From Acanthosepion esculentum (taxonomy: Eukaryota; Mollusca; Cephalopoda; Sepiida; Sepiidae), in the NCBI GenBank assembly GCA_964036315.1, contig OZ038480.1, positions 12,269,305 to 12,333,304 on the forward strand: a stretch of 64,000 nt of DNA, read 5' to 3'. The notes beneath the pieces were generated by a model. It saw nothing but the letters and a program-made list of their open reading frames with translations, was not told where the DNA came from and ran no database searches. The first letter of the stretch is position 1, and each line of letters starts with the position of its first letter. Position numbers and translations under genes: made by a program. This document shows positions 9,412-20,796 of this stretch, one piece after another.

Positions 9412-10264
9412 TTTCAATTCTGATGGAAGATAATTGAAAAGTGGCGAAAGATCTGATAACGGTAATGAAAATAATTTAATGACAGAATGAATAAGTCTTT
9501 GAATTATATGAATCAAAGACTTTGCCAAAAAATTCTTAAACGTTTTTCCCATCAACTTAATACATTTACATATTCGGTGTTTATAAGACTTTATAGATTG
9601 CGAGAAGAACAATAGTAAAAGAAAGGAGTCATTAGAGATTCCATGAGTCAACCATTAAGTTAAAAGCCCGGATTAAATGTCGAATTCCGGTCATATTCAG
9701 ATCTCAGATAATTGCTCCTGATTGAAATTTAGATTACTGTTCTGTGTCTTACAATGATGACAAATGCTTCGCAAAGTTCCCTATCGCAACGTGAGTCAGA
9801 TTTCTTATTGGAAAAAATTATTTGGTAATCTTGACCTGTGATAAGGCAATATTTTCGTATCAGACTTTCCCACCACCCGGCAGTCGTCATTATAAATGAC
9901 TTTTAAAGCAAGTAGGAAAGGAACCAGTAACTTCAGCGATGCCAAAGGAGAATTTGAAAACGTTTCTGGTATTAGATATCCTGACTCTTGTGCAACAGAG
10001 ATGCCATCTTGAAATACAAACCAAATCTGTCATCGCAAAGACTTGTTAATGTCAAATAGAATATACTTTTAAGACCCACTTTTTCAGATTGTCTCTTTTA
10101 ATTTGACTCTTTTTGTGGCGTCTCTCTGTCGACACCGTTGGGGAAAATATAACTCCAGCTGTAGTTTATTGGGTTCGAATTTGAGGAAAATAAAAATAAA
10201 TCGTTATATGTTTCGATTGAACTTGTTTGCTGAGAATGGCATTTCCCGGCCTTTTTGGACATGG
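9412..10264. other. No gene seen
   Basis: A mixed-composition stretch without repeat copies or protein motifs that I recognise. Short frames (for example 9268-9651 minus and 10103-10297 plus) show no family signature. Confidence 0.4.
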
Positions 10265-11160
10265 TCATCTCCTAATATCGCTGTAGAAAGTATCTGATTC
10301 CTCCTGCCATACACTACCTTTCTTCTTCTTCTTCAATGTGCCGTGTCTGTTCGACCGTGGGAGATCAATTTCCAGTCCTTTGTAGCCCTTACTAAAATTT
10401 CTCTTTTTGCTGTATCTCCTAATCCCAGCTTTGCTAACCAAAAAGATTGTGAGGTATGTTATTTGCTGCATTCCTTTCTCCGTCTTGCCTTTAATAGACC
10501 TTCTGAGTGTTAAATTTTCTAATCCCTCTTTCCTCATTATGTGCCCTAGAAATTTTAACGGCCTTTTTTCTGAATCTACGTATCTTTTTGTTTCCATTTT
10601 CTCTAAAACTCCGTCGTTGCTCATATGTTCACTGCTACTATATAGATTAGTTTACATTTGTCATTCGTGTACATTTGTGTCGAGTCAGTCTTCAACGTTT
10701 AACGTGTGTAGTAGTGAGTTAACGGAGAAGTGTTCCGTTTAACAATGACAGGATATTCATATCGTGAGCGGGCAGATGTGATTTTTACATACGGCCGGGA
10801 GAATGGTAATGGACGTGAGGCTGCACGGCTGTATCAGATTGCTTTTCCAGACCGAAGGCAGCCGAGTCATTTTCAGTATCATTCTGTAGAACCATATTTC
10901 TGTTACCTTAAGTTTCTACTCCATCTGTGATGATATTGTCCAGTATTCTCTGCCATAGACGGGGACCGATATTACATAATATTTCAGTTCTCTTTTCTTT
11001 GTTTTTAATGAAATTTTCCCATTTCTTAATACTTTGCTTGGCTTTTGGAAGGCATCTTTTGCGATCCCAATGCGGCTTCGAATGTCAGTGTCGCATTTTC
11101 CGTGCTCTGTTAAAATACTTCCTGAATTTTTGCACTTGTTTAATTTTGCTATATTCAATT
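10265..11160 (-). pseudogene. Non-LTR retrotransposon ORF2 C-terminus, interrupted
   Basis: On the minus strand the N-terminal part (11158-10916) carries IRSRIGIAKDAFQK, SLKTKKRELKYYVISVPVYG and EYWTISSQME. After an interruption, 10624-10265 carries SNDGVLEKMETKR and PLKFLGHIMRKEGLENLTL. These are the hallmarks of the region after the reverse transcriptase domain in craniofacial-development-protein-2-like RTE/Jockey-group ORF2 proteins. The DUF4817-type insertion at 10632-10886 replaces about 40 nt that other copies retain (compare 29430-29470). Frame is lost after the LTL motif. The 3' end decays toward (CTT)n near 10320. The RT catalytic domain itself is not in the window. Confidence 0.8.
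10632..10886 (+). pseudogene. DUF4817-type transposon N-terminal fragment nested in the retrotransposon
   Basis: The 5' leader CATTCGTGTACATTTGTGTC, then TTCAACGTTTAACGTGTG, and the start MTGYSYRERADVIFTYGREN (from 10744), followed by GNGREAARLYQIAFPDRRQP, match the helix-turn-helix N-terminus of the same transposon as 7962-8537 (minus). Only the first ~45 codons are kept, and the end lacks the partner TIR. It lies inside the retrotransposon tail, so it inserted later. Confidence 0.8.
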
Positions 11161-11299
11161 TGTAATTCAGATGTTGAGCTAATTTTGTTGTGTTATTCTG
11201 ACTACGTTCCCCATGTTGATAACAATGATGTCCGAAACATCAACCCTCTCCCGCTAACAGTTAGTCTACTCCCTCACATGTTGTCGGCTAAACTGATAT

Positions 11300-12619
11300 T
11301 TATATAATGTTTTACTTAAAAGTTGGTACTTCCACTTATTCGATATACGTAAGCTGTAAAATGAATTTAAAAAAATGAAAAAGCTTTCTTGAAGCTCACA
11401 TTTTAGCTTTAATTGAAAGCTAAAGAATTTAAAATTTACCATTTCCAGTAAGCAAAACACTCTGTGGCATATTTCAAAAAGAAATTATATTGATCGGAAT
11501 CAATTTTTTTCAGTAAAGTCGATAAAAATCGGCCATTTTTTACACATTTGTAAACAAAAGTTAATTCTCGATTTTAAAAATTTAAAATAAACATATATTT
11601 CTGAAACGTTATTTGAGGAAAATTAGCAAATTTAAAGCTACATTAATCATCTGATTTGAAAAAATATTACTTACTTATAGCATAAAATGTTGTATACAAA
11701 CATTTCTTAACGACGTGTTAATCGATTTATTGATAGAAGATTGACAGTCGAACGTGTTCATTGTAAGGTGGAGCAGACGATAAAGTTTGTAAAGGGAGAC
11801 AACCCTTAAAAATCGTGACCGTTCATTGATAGATTTATCGGTTTGTACATCCATACTTTAGAAATTCTGCACGTCATCAGACATACAAATCCAAATTCTT
11901 ATTAAAATATTCGGGGTAGTCAGATTGTAATAAGCTTTACAATATATGATTAGTAAATATAGTTTTACTTTCCTAAGAATCATCACATTGAAAATGAATT
12001 TTAAAAGATTTAAATCTTCATAAATTATAAAATTTAAAATTGTAAAAAATGAAAACAAATCTTATAAAAATTCAAATATCGTCGAAAAATGTTTTTCTTT
12101 ACACAATATTGTCTTTAATATATATTATTCATAAAAGTAATTAAAAGCTTCTCTAATTAAACAATGTCTTAGTTTTATTGCGTTTTTTACTTTTCGATTC
12201 AGAACAGATTTTCAGTAAGACGGGATCCGATTTTGCAAAAAAAAAAAAAAAAAAAAATCGGTGATTTAAATTCTTCAAAGAATTCTGCTTTTTTTGTTCT
12301 AAAAATACACCTTTAAGTGCCGAATCTAGGTGCGTCGTCGGTGTTGTTGCGCCCATGTCACTAGAAGTTTCGGGTCAAAATAAACAACAGACTTCTTCGA
12401 TGGCCGACCCGACCGAATATGATCAGTATTTGGCCCGGACTCAGATTAAATTTGCTACTAGTTTTAGTACGTGCTTCATAAAAGTTCCCCCAGAAAACGG
12501 CAACTAATCAAGTTTTCACTTGGGCTATTCGATGTTATAGATCAGTTATGCTTGCTTGTACTGATCTTCCTACATGCAGCCAAGACAGGGTGTTTTTTGG
12601 AAGAAGAGAAGAAAACAAA

Positions 12620-12686
<67 letters not shown>

Positions 12687-13250
12687 TCATAAAATAAAAA
12701 AGATTCATTATATTGACTTGTCTTATGACTTACTTTTCTTTCTCTTCCTCCCTTTTTAAATTCTTTATTATTTCTTATTTGGTTGATCTTTCTCTTTTTA
12801 TAACTTTCCTTTTTATTCTTATTCCTTTAACTAATAATGTCACTAAAAATTAACACGTTCAATTTCTCAAGTTCTCATAAAAATAATTGCTGAAGTAAAT
12901 GTCAAAAATGATGCTTACCAAGATTTTCTAATAAAAAATTAAAACAATATTTTCATTTATTTGTGAATAAGTCGGGAAAATTTAATTAAAATCCGACAAT
13001 TATTTGATTTTTGCAAAAATTTCTAAATTAATGTGTCTGTCATCGCAAAAAAAAAAAAGAAGCAACAATTTACTATGATAAAAGTTAGTACAACCGCTGA
13101 CGCAAGAAAAACAAGTTTTTAATCAAAATTTCGAATGTCCTAAAATGAGTTAAAGATTTAATTAAACAATCAAAAAAATACTTTGTTCCTTCCTCTTAAT
13201 AATAACAAAGTTTTTGACGATAAACTATGTTTTCATTACGTTTGGGGCAT
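11300..13250. repeat. AT-rich dispersed repeat family (copy 1)
   Basis: Blocks recur in the same order about 5 kb downstream: 11400-11720 with 16010-16290; 11858-12200 with 16990-17330 (e.g. AGCTTCTCTAATTAAACAAT versus AGCTCTTCTAATTAAATAAT); 12860-13060 with 17380-17560. An ancient long element or segmental duplication with no coding capacity would explain this. It contains (TA)n at 12622-12680 and an A-run at 12238. Confidence 0.6.
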
Positions 13251-13671
13251 TTTTTCATCAGAGTATGCTGATTTTTTAACGTTTTCTTGGAGGTACCTAC
13301 TTAAAGGCTTCAAATTCATATAACAATAAAAATGTCCATGGCAATTACTTAAAACCGCAGACATCAAGAAACGATTAATTCATATCTACACACGCAGTTC
13401 AGCCTTTTCACACAAAAATAATATCGGTAACCTATCGTTATTATATAGTTATTATCATAGCAAATGTTTGTAAGACAGAAGTCCCCCTCAGTTCCTTCCC
13501 AAGAATCGCTATTTTGTGACACAGACTCCCGCGTGAATGCTTCCCCGAAGGCTGCAATCTCTTCACGTCTAGGGTTATTAGTTATCTACCCTGCATATCC
13601 TCATAAATCTACTCTGCTTACGTCCTCCTCTCCCACTCATATCTCACACCTCATTGTCTCTTTGAAGATTT
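13251..13671. other. No gene seen
   Basis: A plus-strand frame at 13464-13763 has no recognisable motif and runs into the tRNA-like repeats, so it is probably chance. Confidence 0.4.
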
Positions 13672-13998
13672 TCTGGCTCGATAAATTACGATTGAATAGT
13701 GAGTTCGACCCTCACTGGGTGCTCAACACTTTCGGCCTTGTGACACATCTAAGCAGACCTTAGAAAATCATTTTTCGCTAGAACATTTACGACCGAGTAG
13801 TGAGTTCAGTCCTCACTGGGCGCTCATACATTCGGCCTTGTGCCACATCTAAGCTATGCTATTGAAAACTTCCACGTGGTGTAATTGTTAGCAAGCTTGT
13901 CTCGCTAGATCAATTACGATTGAATAGTGAGTTCGATCCTCACTGAGGGCCTCGTACTTTTGGCCTTGTGTCACATCTAAGCTACGCTTAGAAAATCA
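13672..13998 (+). repeat. Three tandem tRNA-like units
   Basis: Each unit keeps a perfect T-arm-like hairpin: GTGAG-TTCGACC-CTCAC at 13699, GTGAG-TTCAGTC-CTCAC at 13800 and GTGAG-TTCGATC-CTCAC at 13927. Each is followed by the same tail, CGGCCTTGTG-CACATCTAAGC (GGCCTTGTGTC in the last). The third unit also has an A-box-like GGTGTAATTGTTAGCAAGC upstream. Spacing is 101 and 127 bp. A multimeric tRNA-derived SINE is the likely source. Confidence 0.7.
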
Positions 13999-14410
13999 CC
14001 ACCATATTACACACCTTATTCAATAATGCTCTACCTTGACTGGCTCTTGGGCTTTTTGTTGGTAAACATTAGGTAAGAAAATACTTGAATGTATTTCTTC
14101 GATTGAATTTGAAGTACATCGAAAATATTTCATGTAAACAGTTTGATAGAACACAGGGAGATGTAGATTTATGCCTTCTGTACGATGTGAATGAAGCAGT
14201 TTCGCTGAAATTTGGATATTGTTTGCCGAGTATATGGTGGTAACTGCAGGGCCACCCTGTTCCACCCCGACCGAGCCACATTGCTTGCTAATGCGTCATA
14301 CAAGAGGGGTGATAGTACATCAGGATTTTATCAGGTTTCATTGTAATATTTTATACAGAAAATATTTCTTTTATCGAAAAATAGAATAGGACACATTCTT
14401 TCCGAACCTG
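13999..14410. other. No gene seen
   Basis: Mixed sequence with two overlapping minus-strand frames (14020-14281) that lack any motif. Confidence 0.35.
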
Positions 14411-14710
14411 CCTTCTCTCTCTGTCTGTCTGTCTGTCTCTCTCTGTCTGTCTTTGTCTCTCTCTCTTTCTGTCTCTCTCTCAGCCTGTCTCTCTCTCTGT
14501 CTGTGTCTATCTCTGTCTCTCTCGGTCTGTCTCTCTCTGTCTGTCTCTCTGTCTATCTCTCTCTCTGTCTCTCAGTCTGTCTCTCATTCTCTGTCTGTGT
14601 CTATCTCTGTCTTTCTCTCTGACTGTCCCTCTCTCTGTCCTTCTCTCTGTCTCTGTCTGTCTCTTTCTCTGTCTCTGTCTCTGTCTCTCTTTGTCTTTAT
14701 CTCTCTGTAC
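14411..14710. repeat. Pyrimidine repeat, (CTGT)n/(CT)n
   Basis: ~300 bp of degenerate CTCT, GTCT and CTGT words. The long frames through it (serine/leucine-rich on one strand, arginine-rich on the other) are products of the repeat. Confidence 0.95.
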
Positions 14711-15280
14711 ATACATATAAAAAAAACACGAACTACCACGTGAAGAACTGGGAACGTACGCGAGACTTGAAAAGAAGAATTCGATGACGCAACACAGAAC
14801 ACGAGAACGCGAAAAGTCTTTGAAAATGGCAGACAATAGCCAAATGTGTTCACACATTGAACACTTTATATGTAAATATATACCTGAAACGAAAAATTAG
14901 CCTGGAATCTAAAAAATAAATTAAAAAATCGTTGACAAAGAAATTTCCATGGTAATTAAACAGCCTTGTGTGTAATAACACTATCCTAGATTAAAATTTG
15001 AATTATACATATTTTTCCTTCTTTTGATAATCACGATAATTTTTTTCTTATCATATCTCTCATTTTTTTCCTACATCAAATCAATATATTTTATATTTAT
15101 TTTCACATTTAAGTGTTAGTTCAGTGACATTTATTTATTCACAAATATTTAGTTTCAAGTTTAATGACAGTTAAAACAATAATAACATTTTCAAGACATT
15201 TTCACAGTAAGCTCGGAATTGGTAAGTAGCAAAATTGTCATTTAACAACTTTTGGCCTTAATTTTTCAGTTGCTTTTTTT
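14711..15280. other. No gene seen
   Basis: AT-rich, without recognisable repeat copies or coding signal. Confidence 0.4.
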
Positions 15281-15339
15281 ATATTTTTATATATATATAT
15301 TTATATTTTTATATTTTTAAACATATATTTTTATATTTT

Positions 15340-15370
<31 letters not shown>

Positions 15371-15887
15371 ATATATATATTTATATATTTATATATATAT
15401 TTTCATATTTTTATATATATATTTTTATATTTTTATATATATATATTTATATTTTATATATATATTTTTTATATTTATATATATATATTTATATTTTTAA
15501 ATATATATTTTTATATATATATTTTTATATTTTTATATATATATTTTCATATTTTTATATATATATTTTCATATTTTTATATATATTTTTTATATTTTAT
15601 ATATATATTTTTTATATTTTTATATATATATTTTATATTTATATATATATATATTTTATATTTATATATATATATTTTTTATATTTTTATATATATATTT
15701 TTTATATTTTTATATATATATTTTTTATATTTTTATATTTATATATATATATTTTTTATATTTTTATATATATATATTTTATATTTATATATATATATAT
15801 ATTTATATTTTTATATATATATTTTTATATTCTTATATGTATATTTTTATATTCTTATATATATATTTTTATATTTTTATATATATA

Positions 15888-15973
<86 letters not shown>

Positions 15974-15990
15974 TTTTATATATATATCTT
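15281..15990. repeat. ~700-bp pure A/T minisatellite
   Basis: Repeats of TATATATATTTTTATATTTT, with unit length drifting around 18-24 bp, end in a run of pure (TA)n at 15885-15968. Only a few C or G interrupt the tract. Confidence 0.95.
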
Positions 15991-16009
15991 GAAAAACTAT
16001 AGCTAAAGG

Positions 16010-16290
16010 TTAAAATAATTTTTTAAATGAAAATTCATCCGGGAAGTTTTTACTTTAGTTTTTTAATTTCAAGATAATATATTAAATTTTTTATTTCCAA
16101 AAAGCAAAATACTTTGCTGTATTTCTAAAGGAAATTAAATTGATTAGAATGATTTTTTTTAATTGCTAAAAATTCTGAAAATTCATTTGAGGAAGATTAG
16201 CTGATTTAAAGTTTAATTAATCTGACTAGAAACAAATAATACTTTTAGTTTAAAATATCGCACAATAGCATTTTTAAGACGGAGCTGGAT
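16010..16290. repeat. AT-rich dispersed repeat family (copy 2, first block)
   Basis: Homologous to 11400-11720: CAAAATACTTTGCTGTATTT versus CAAAACACTCTGTGGCATAT, followed by GGAAATTAAATTGATTAGAA versus AGAAATTATATTGATCGGAA. Confidence 0.55.
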
Positions 16291-16424
16291 GTCATTATGA
16301 GATGTTGACAACTATCCCCGAGAAACGTATGTTTGGACATGTTACCTGTAAACATTCCTTGACGAATATGTGCGGGGCTTTTTAAAATGATTTTTTAATT
16401 AGTCAGTTATATTAAAAATTTTAG

Positions 16425-16865
16425 AAAATATTCTAACATTATTCAGACTATTCCCCTCACCTTTGTCGCCATATTTATTACAACGTTTTGGCCGTTGTAC
16501 GCTCCGGCTTTCTTCATGTGGTTGGAATGTCGAACCCTTTATTTCGCTCACTGGGGTAGACTGTTCTAGTTCCACGTGCCATGTTTAATGGATGTTAGTT
16601 ATCAGTTATCCTGTTAATTTTTCCCTCTGAAAGTTCTCCACTGCCATAACCGGGTATTGAACTCACACTCTATCACTGGATCTAACCAACGCCTTTAGCC
16701 ACTGTGCAATGTGTCCTTGAGGACATCTGTGTATGAATTTCTGGGTATTATAAACCTAATGTCGTTGTAATAATTATGGCGACAAAGATGAGGACAATAG
16801 TCCGAATAATGTAAATAATGTACATAATACCTCATCTCGGAAATATAGACAAAATATTCTGCGTA
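16425..16865 (-). mobile_element. tRNA-Ser-like SINE with hammerhead-like tail and inverted flanking unit
   Basis: Read on the minus strand from about 16735: CAGTGGCTAAAGGCGTTGG (A-box region), loop TTAGATC and GAGTTCAATACC (B box), then a ~170-bp body shared with 43470-43610 (CATCCATTAAACATGGCACG). A decayed core CATGAAGAAAGCCGG...CGGCCAAAACG (16518-16484) and the tail unit (CGTTGTAATAAATATGGCGA) follow. A second copy of the tail unit lies on the other side of the tRNA head in the opposite orientation (16755-16862), the same layout as at 42724-43660. Confidence 0.7.
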
Positions 16866-16869
16866 TATC

Positions 16870-17605
16870 TAATGTTTAATTGAATTCTTTGCCTTTATGT
16901 AGACTTTATATAAACTATAGTTACCGCTCTTATTTTCTGATAATGTCGTTTGCGGACGTCCGTATTTACAAAATCAGAACGTTTATACACACACGCACAC
17001 ACAAAATTCAAGATTTTTTAAAAAAAGACTGAGAGTCGTTGAATTGTAAAAAGCTTTGCAATTTATAATTAATAAACATAGATTTTACTTAATAAAAATA
17101 CCACCTAAACGTTACAAATTAATGCAGATTTTTAAAAGATTTAAAAGTATAAATTATTCCAATTAAAATTAAAAATAAATCTTGTAAAAAATTATCATTC
17201 ATCGAAAAATCATTTTTTAATACTTAAAAGTAATTAGAAGCTCTTCTAATTAAATAATGTCTTAGTTTCATTGCATTTTTTATTTTACTATTCAAAAAAA
17301 AAAAAAAAGAAGAAAAAAAAGAAGAAATCTTCATGATGTAAATTCTCCAGGGACGTATGCATAACGAATATAAACATTATGCTGTGCAAAAATGAGTTCC
17401 TAGAAATTTATTAAATTTTTACAAAGATTATCTAAAAAAGAAACGTTTCTAAAATAATTTCATTCATTTGAGAATAAGTTCTTGAAGTTTAATAAAAATG
17501 CAACAATTAAATGATTTTTGCCAGAATTTTCACCGCAAAAAGACGCTAAAATTCCCCATACCATGAAATTTCCTAAATTGCCAACCCGAGAAAAAAAATT
17601 TGGAG
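16870..17605. repeat. AT-rich dispersed repeat family (copy 2, later blocks)
   Basis: 16990-17330 and 17380-17560 match the blocks at 11858-12200 and 12860-13060. It ends at (TA)n. Confidence 0.5.
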
Positions 17606-17607
17606 GT

Positions 17608-17610
<3 letters not shown>

Positions 17611-17680
<70 letters not shown>
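17611..17680. repeat. (TA)n microsatellite
   Basis: A long TA array directly before a hairpin element. Confidence 0.95.
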
Positions 17681-17684
<4 letters not shown>

Positions 17685-17825
17685 TGAACATTGAAGTCAA
17701 CACTTAGCGACAGTCTGTTTCATGCTAGACGCAATCGTCAGGCCACGAGTGCACTCGTGGCCTGACGATAGCATCTAGCATGAAGCAGCCTGTCGCCTCT
17801 AAGTGTTGACTTCAATGTACACTTT
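17681..17825. repeat. ~145-bp hairpin (foldback) of the copy-A repeat
   Basis: Two ~72-nt arms meet at CCACGAGTGCACTCGTGG (17743-17760) with no loop. Arm words pair throughout: GTCAACACTTAGCGACAG with CTGTCGCCTCTAAGTGTTGA, and TCATGCTAGACGCAATCGTC with GACGATAGCATCTAGCATGA. Sequence continues into the copy-A repeat and (TA)n (17898-17932). Confidence 0.9.
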
Positions 17826-17897
17826 TATATTTATATTTACATACGCTCTATCTCTGATATTGAGCACTTAATCCCATAAATATAGCACACCTTAAGA

Positions 17898-17932
<35 letters not shown>

Positions 17933-17934
<2 letters not shown>

Positions 17935-18150
17935 TAGGTTCAAATTTTTTAGCGTATTTTTGCGGTGAAAATTCTTGCAAAATCAATTAATTGTTGGATT
18001 TTAATTAAACTTTGAGAAAGTATTTACAAATGAATGAAATTATTATAGAAACGTTTCTTTTTTTAGAAAATCTTTGTAAAAATTAAAAAAATTTTGAAAA
18101 TTAATTTTTCGCACACACACACACGCACACACACACACACACGCACACAT

Positions 18151-18192
<42 letters not shown>

Positions 18193-18295
18193 CGGTACAT
18201 CCAAATTATTTCTCGGTTCGGCGGTTTAGGAAATTTCATTGTATAGAAATTTTAGCGTCTTTTTGCGGTGAAAATCCTTGTAAAAATCAATTAAT
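17933..18295. repeat. Inverted copies of the 17400-17600 block with (CA)n/(TA)n
   Basis: TTGCGGTGAAAATTCTTGCA (17962 on) and TTTTGCGGTGAAAATCCTTG (18261 on) are inverse copies of the block around 17520-17560. (CA)n and (TA)n separate them (18115-18192). Confidence 0.7.
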
Positions 18296-18920
18296 GTGTG
18301 TGTGTGTGTGTGTGTGCGAGCGCGCTTGTTTGTGTGTGTTTGTATGTGTGTGTTCTGCTTTTATATGTACGTTTTCTTCGAGTATTTTCGACCGTCTCAG
18401 TCATTATCAAGAACAGAATATGATGTCAGCCTGTAAGACAAGATTTTATCTAAATCCTGTTATAGCGTTACAAAACGTACCAGTATACAGACAACACAAT
18501 CTTGTCACCCATACCGATAACATTCAGACAGTCGAAGCTACACGAACAAAAAAACCCCCCCAAAACAAAAAAATAATACTGTCACCATGCAGTGTTGATT
18601 CCTATGAACTTGTCGGAGTTAGCTCCTCTTTAATTTCCTAATTGTAACTAGGGGTCGCTCTCCCTACACTATAAATTCTGGGCGACTTCTTGTCTCGTTC
18701 TCTTTCTACTTTGCATTTCAGCGGACAGATTTAAAAATGTAATCTCTCGCAGAGATCCGCGTTTTTTGCCCACTTGTGGGAAAACGCCATTAAACACACA
18801 TACACGTACGTACGAACATTCACCAAAATACAAACTCTTTACGTTCACACACAAACACAAATGTTAATGTCTTTGTCACTTGTAAATTTGTTGTTTAATA
18901 CATATACTTGTTGATATATA
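18296..18920. other. (TG)n, then no gene seen
   Basis: (TG)n at 18293-18316, then a mixed-composition stretch. The plus frame 18294-18641 starts inside the TG repeat and has no motif. Confidence 0.4.
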
Positions 18921-19675
18921 TACAGTGCTGTACGATAAAAGTGACTCACCAGATTTTTTTTACTAAACGTTCTCTTCTCCGATGAAACGAAAGTTGAGCT
19001 AAATTCAAAGGATAAGCGATCTAAAATGAGAAGAAGAAACTATGGAAGCTCTTTGAATTTAGCAGTAAGTACTGTCAAGCATCCGTTCAGTATAATGTTC
19101 TGGGGATGCTTTTCTTTTCATGGAACTGGTTTCTTAAAACCTATTGAAAAGACCCTTAGGAGCGAGCAGTACAAGAAACAATAGAGTCTTGTCTGCTCCC
19201 TTCTGCTGAAAGGGTGCAACTCGACCCCACCAAGCTCATTTTTATACAGGATAATTCTCCCTGTCACAAATCAAAATTGATGAAGGAATACTTTGATGAG
19301 AAGCAGGTGAGTGTTATGACATGGCCGCCCCAATCTCCTGACCTCAACCCCATAGAAAACTTATGGAGCATTATAAAGTACAGGCTTTCGAGAAAGCAGT
19401 TGAGCAACAAAGAGGATTTGATTGTGAATTTCATATCCGAATGGAATTCAATGCTTGGAGATGAAATTTGCCAGAACCTAATCAAGTCAATGCCAAAAAG
19501 GGGTTGAAAAGGTAATTCAAAATAAAGGAGGACCCGTAGATTATTAAATATTTCTCACTATGTTACCTATTATAAATAAATTATACCTCTATTATTCTTT
19601 ATTTAAAGTTGTTCGGTTATGTTTCTATTGATTACTAGTTGCAGGAAATAAGTGAGTCACTTTTTTTGCACAGAG
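18921..19675 (+). pseudogene. Internally deleted Tc1-like element with DD34E remnants
   Basis: Ends CAGTGCTGTACGATAAAAGT and, inverted, GTGCAAAAAAAGTGACTCAC share AAAGTGACTCAC, so both TIRs survive. The transposase begins abruptly at VLFSDETKVEL (first Asp, about 18969), runs through MFWGCFSFHGTG to a stop after RSEQYKK, and continues in a shifted frame with LLPSAERVQLDPTKL. The open part (19214-19507) holds FIQDNSPCH (second Asp) and WPPQSPDLNPIENLWSIIK (catalytic Glu), ending SMPKRG. The whole DNA-binding half is missing, so the copy is non-autonomous. Confidence 0.85.
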
Positions 19676-19699
19676 TTTTTCCCTAAATCTCATTTATAT

Positions 19700-20190
19700 C
19701 CAAAATTATAATTATCACTAGAATACCTTAGGGTGAGTAAACTTTTTTTACTAGGTATTCGGGAAGGGGTCTTTATATTAGTAAGATTAAAAATTAGTTT
19801 GCCCCAAAAAACAATAGGCGAAAAACATTTTTAAGTAAAAAAAAATCATATATATATATATATAGATGAAAATTTTATTTTAAATCGTCATTTTTATTAC
19901 TTCAAACCTTCATTTATAGTGTGCATTAGGTCTACTGTCCTGAATATCCCAGTAAAATAAATAAGGAAATGTACTCTCCGGTATAAAATATTTTATACGT
20001 ATGTCAAAAATATTGTCCTCTTATGTACTAACATTTGTCTTGTATTTTGGTTGTTTGTAATGCGATAATTATGTGTACAAAATTCATGAAATTTAAGTTA
20101 CGGTAACAAGTTAACTTACGAGCCAATGTGATAGTGGCTTGACCGCTGTAAGAATTTAATGTTACTTTTTGTAAAGGAAATTCTTGCTCC
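19700..20190. repeat. AT-rich sequence and a dispersed repeat ending at (TA)n
   Basis: 20008-20190 is inverted relative to 24676-24860: compare GTTACGGTAACAAGTTAACT with AGTTACGGTAACAAGTTAAC on the minus strand there. Both run into (TA)n after AAATTCTTGCTCCC. No coding signal. Confidence 0.7.
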
Positions 20191-20191
20191 C

Positions 20192-20232
<41 letters not shown>

Positions 20233-20236
20233 ATAT
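20191..20236. repeat. (TA)n microsatellite
   Basis: TA array with one TTT interruption, between a dispersed repeat and a PLE end. Confidence 0.95.
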
Positions 20237-20796
20237 TTGTATATTTAGGCAGCAATCCTTCGTTTATGCATGTTTCATTAAAAACGACAGACAAGGTACT
20301 ACGATTGAGCTTTTTATTTAATTTTTCTTGTGTTCAAACAAGAGTTTTCTTTACAGGACAAAAGGTGTTTAAGAACTGTCCAAATGTTTTATGTTTCCGA
20401 GCGCTTTCGGCTATACCTTTAGCCATTATCAAGGATGATTCGATTTTTCAGCTTAATTGAGTGTGTACATTATGTCTATGTCTTAGTGTGTTGTAGGGAT
20501 GTTTTTAATTTCCGAATACGGTTAGCACATTGTGGCTTTGTTCGTAGTTAATGTTAAGAGTTGGCCTTTTCTTTTTTATTATTAAAGCCTCCATTATTTT
20601 TAATCTTTTTTTTGCAGATAGAAGCAGTTAATATATTTGTTTTCTACTAATATATTTCTAATGGAGTCTGGTAAATTTGTGTGCGTGTTTAAATGCGTTC
20701 TAATGGAGCTGTGGTCGGAGCTTGTTCGAACACAAGAAAAATTAAATAAAAAGCTCAATCGTAGTACCTTGTCTGTCGTTTTTAATGAAACATGCA
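20237..20796. mobile_element. PLE flank with 76-bp inverted repeat
   Basis: 20267-20342 and 20721-20796 are inverse copies with about one mismatch over 76 bp, starting TGCATGTTTCATTAAAAACG, which implies recent origin. 20401-20433 carries the hammerhead-like core on the minus strand (TTGATAATGGCTA, TAGCC, GAAAGCGC). The right arm ends at a short (TA)n, after which the PLE open frame begins. PLEs often carry partial inverted or direct copies of their own ends, which this fits. Confidence 0.8.

Noticed and set aside
10103..10297. Small host gene
   Set aside because: 64 codons with no motif, start context or repeat-independent support.
18294..18641. 115-codon open frame
   Set aside because: Starts within (TG)n, and the remainder has no recognisable domain.
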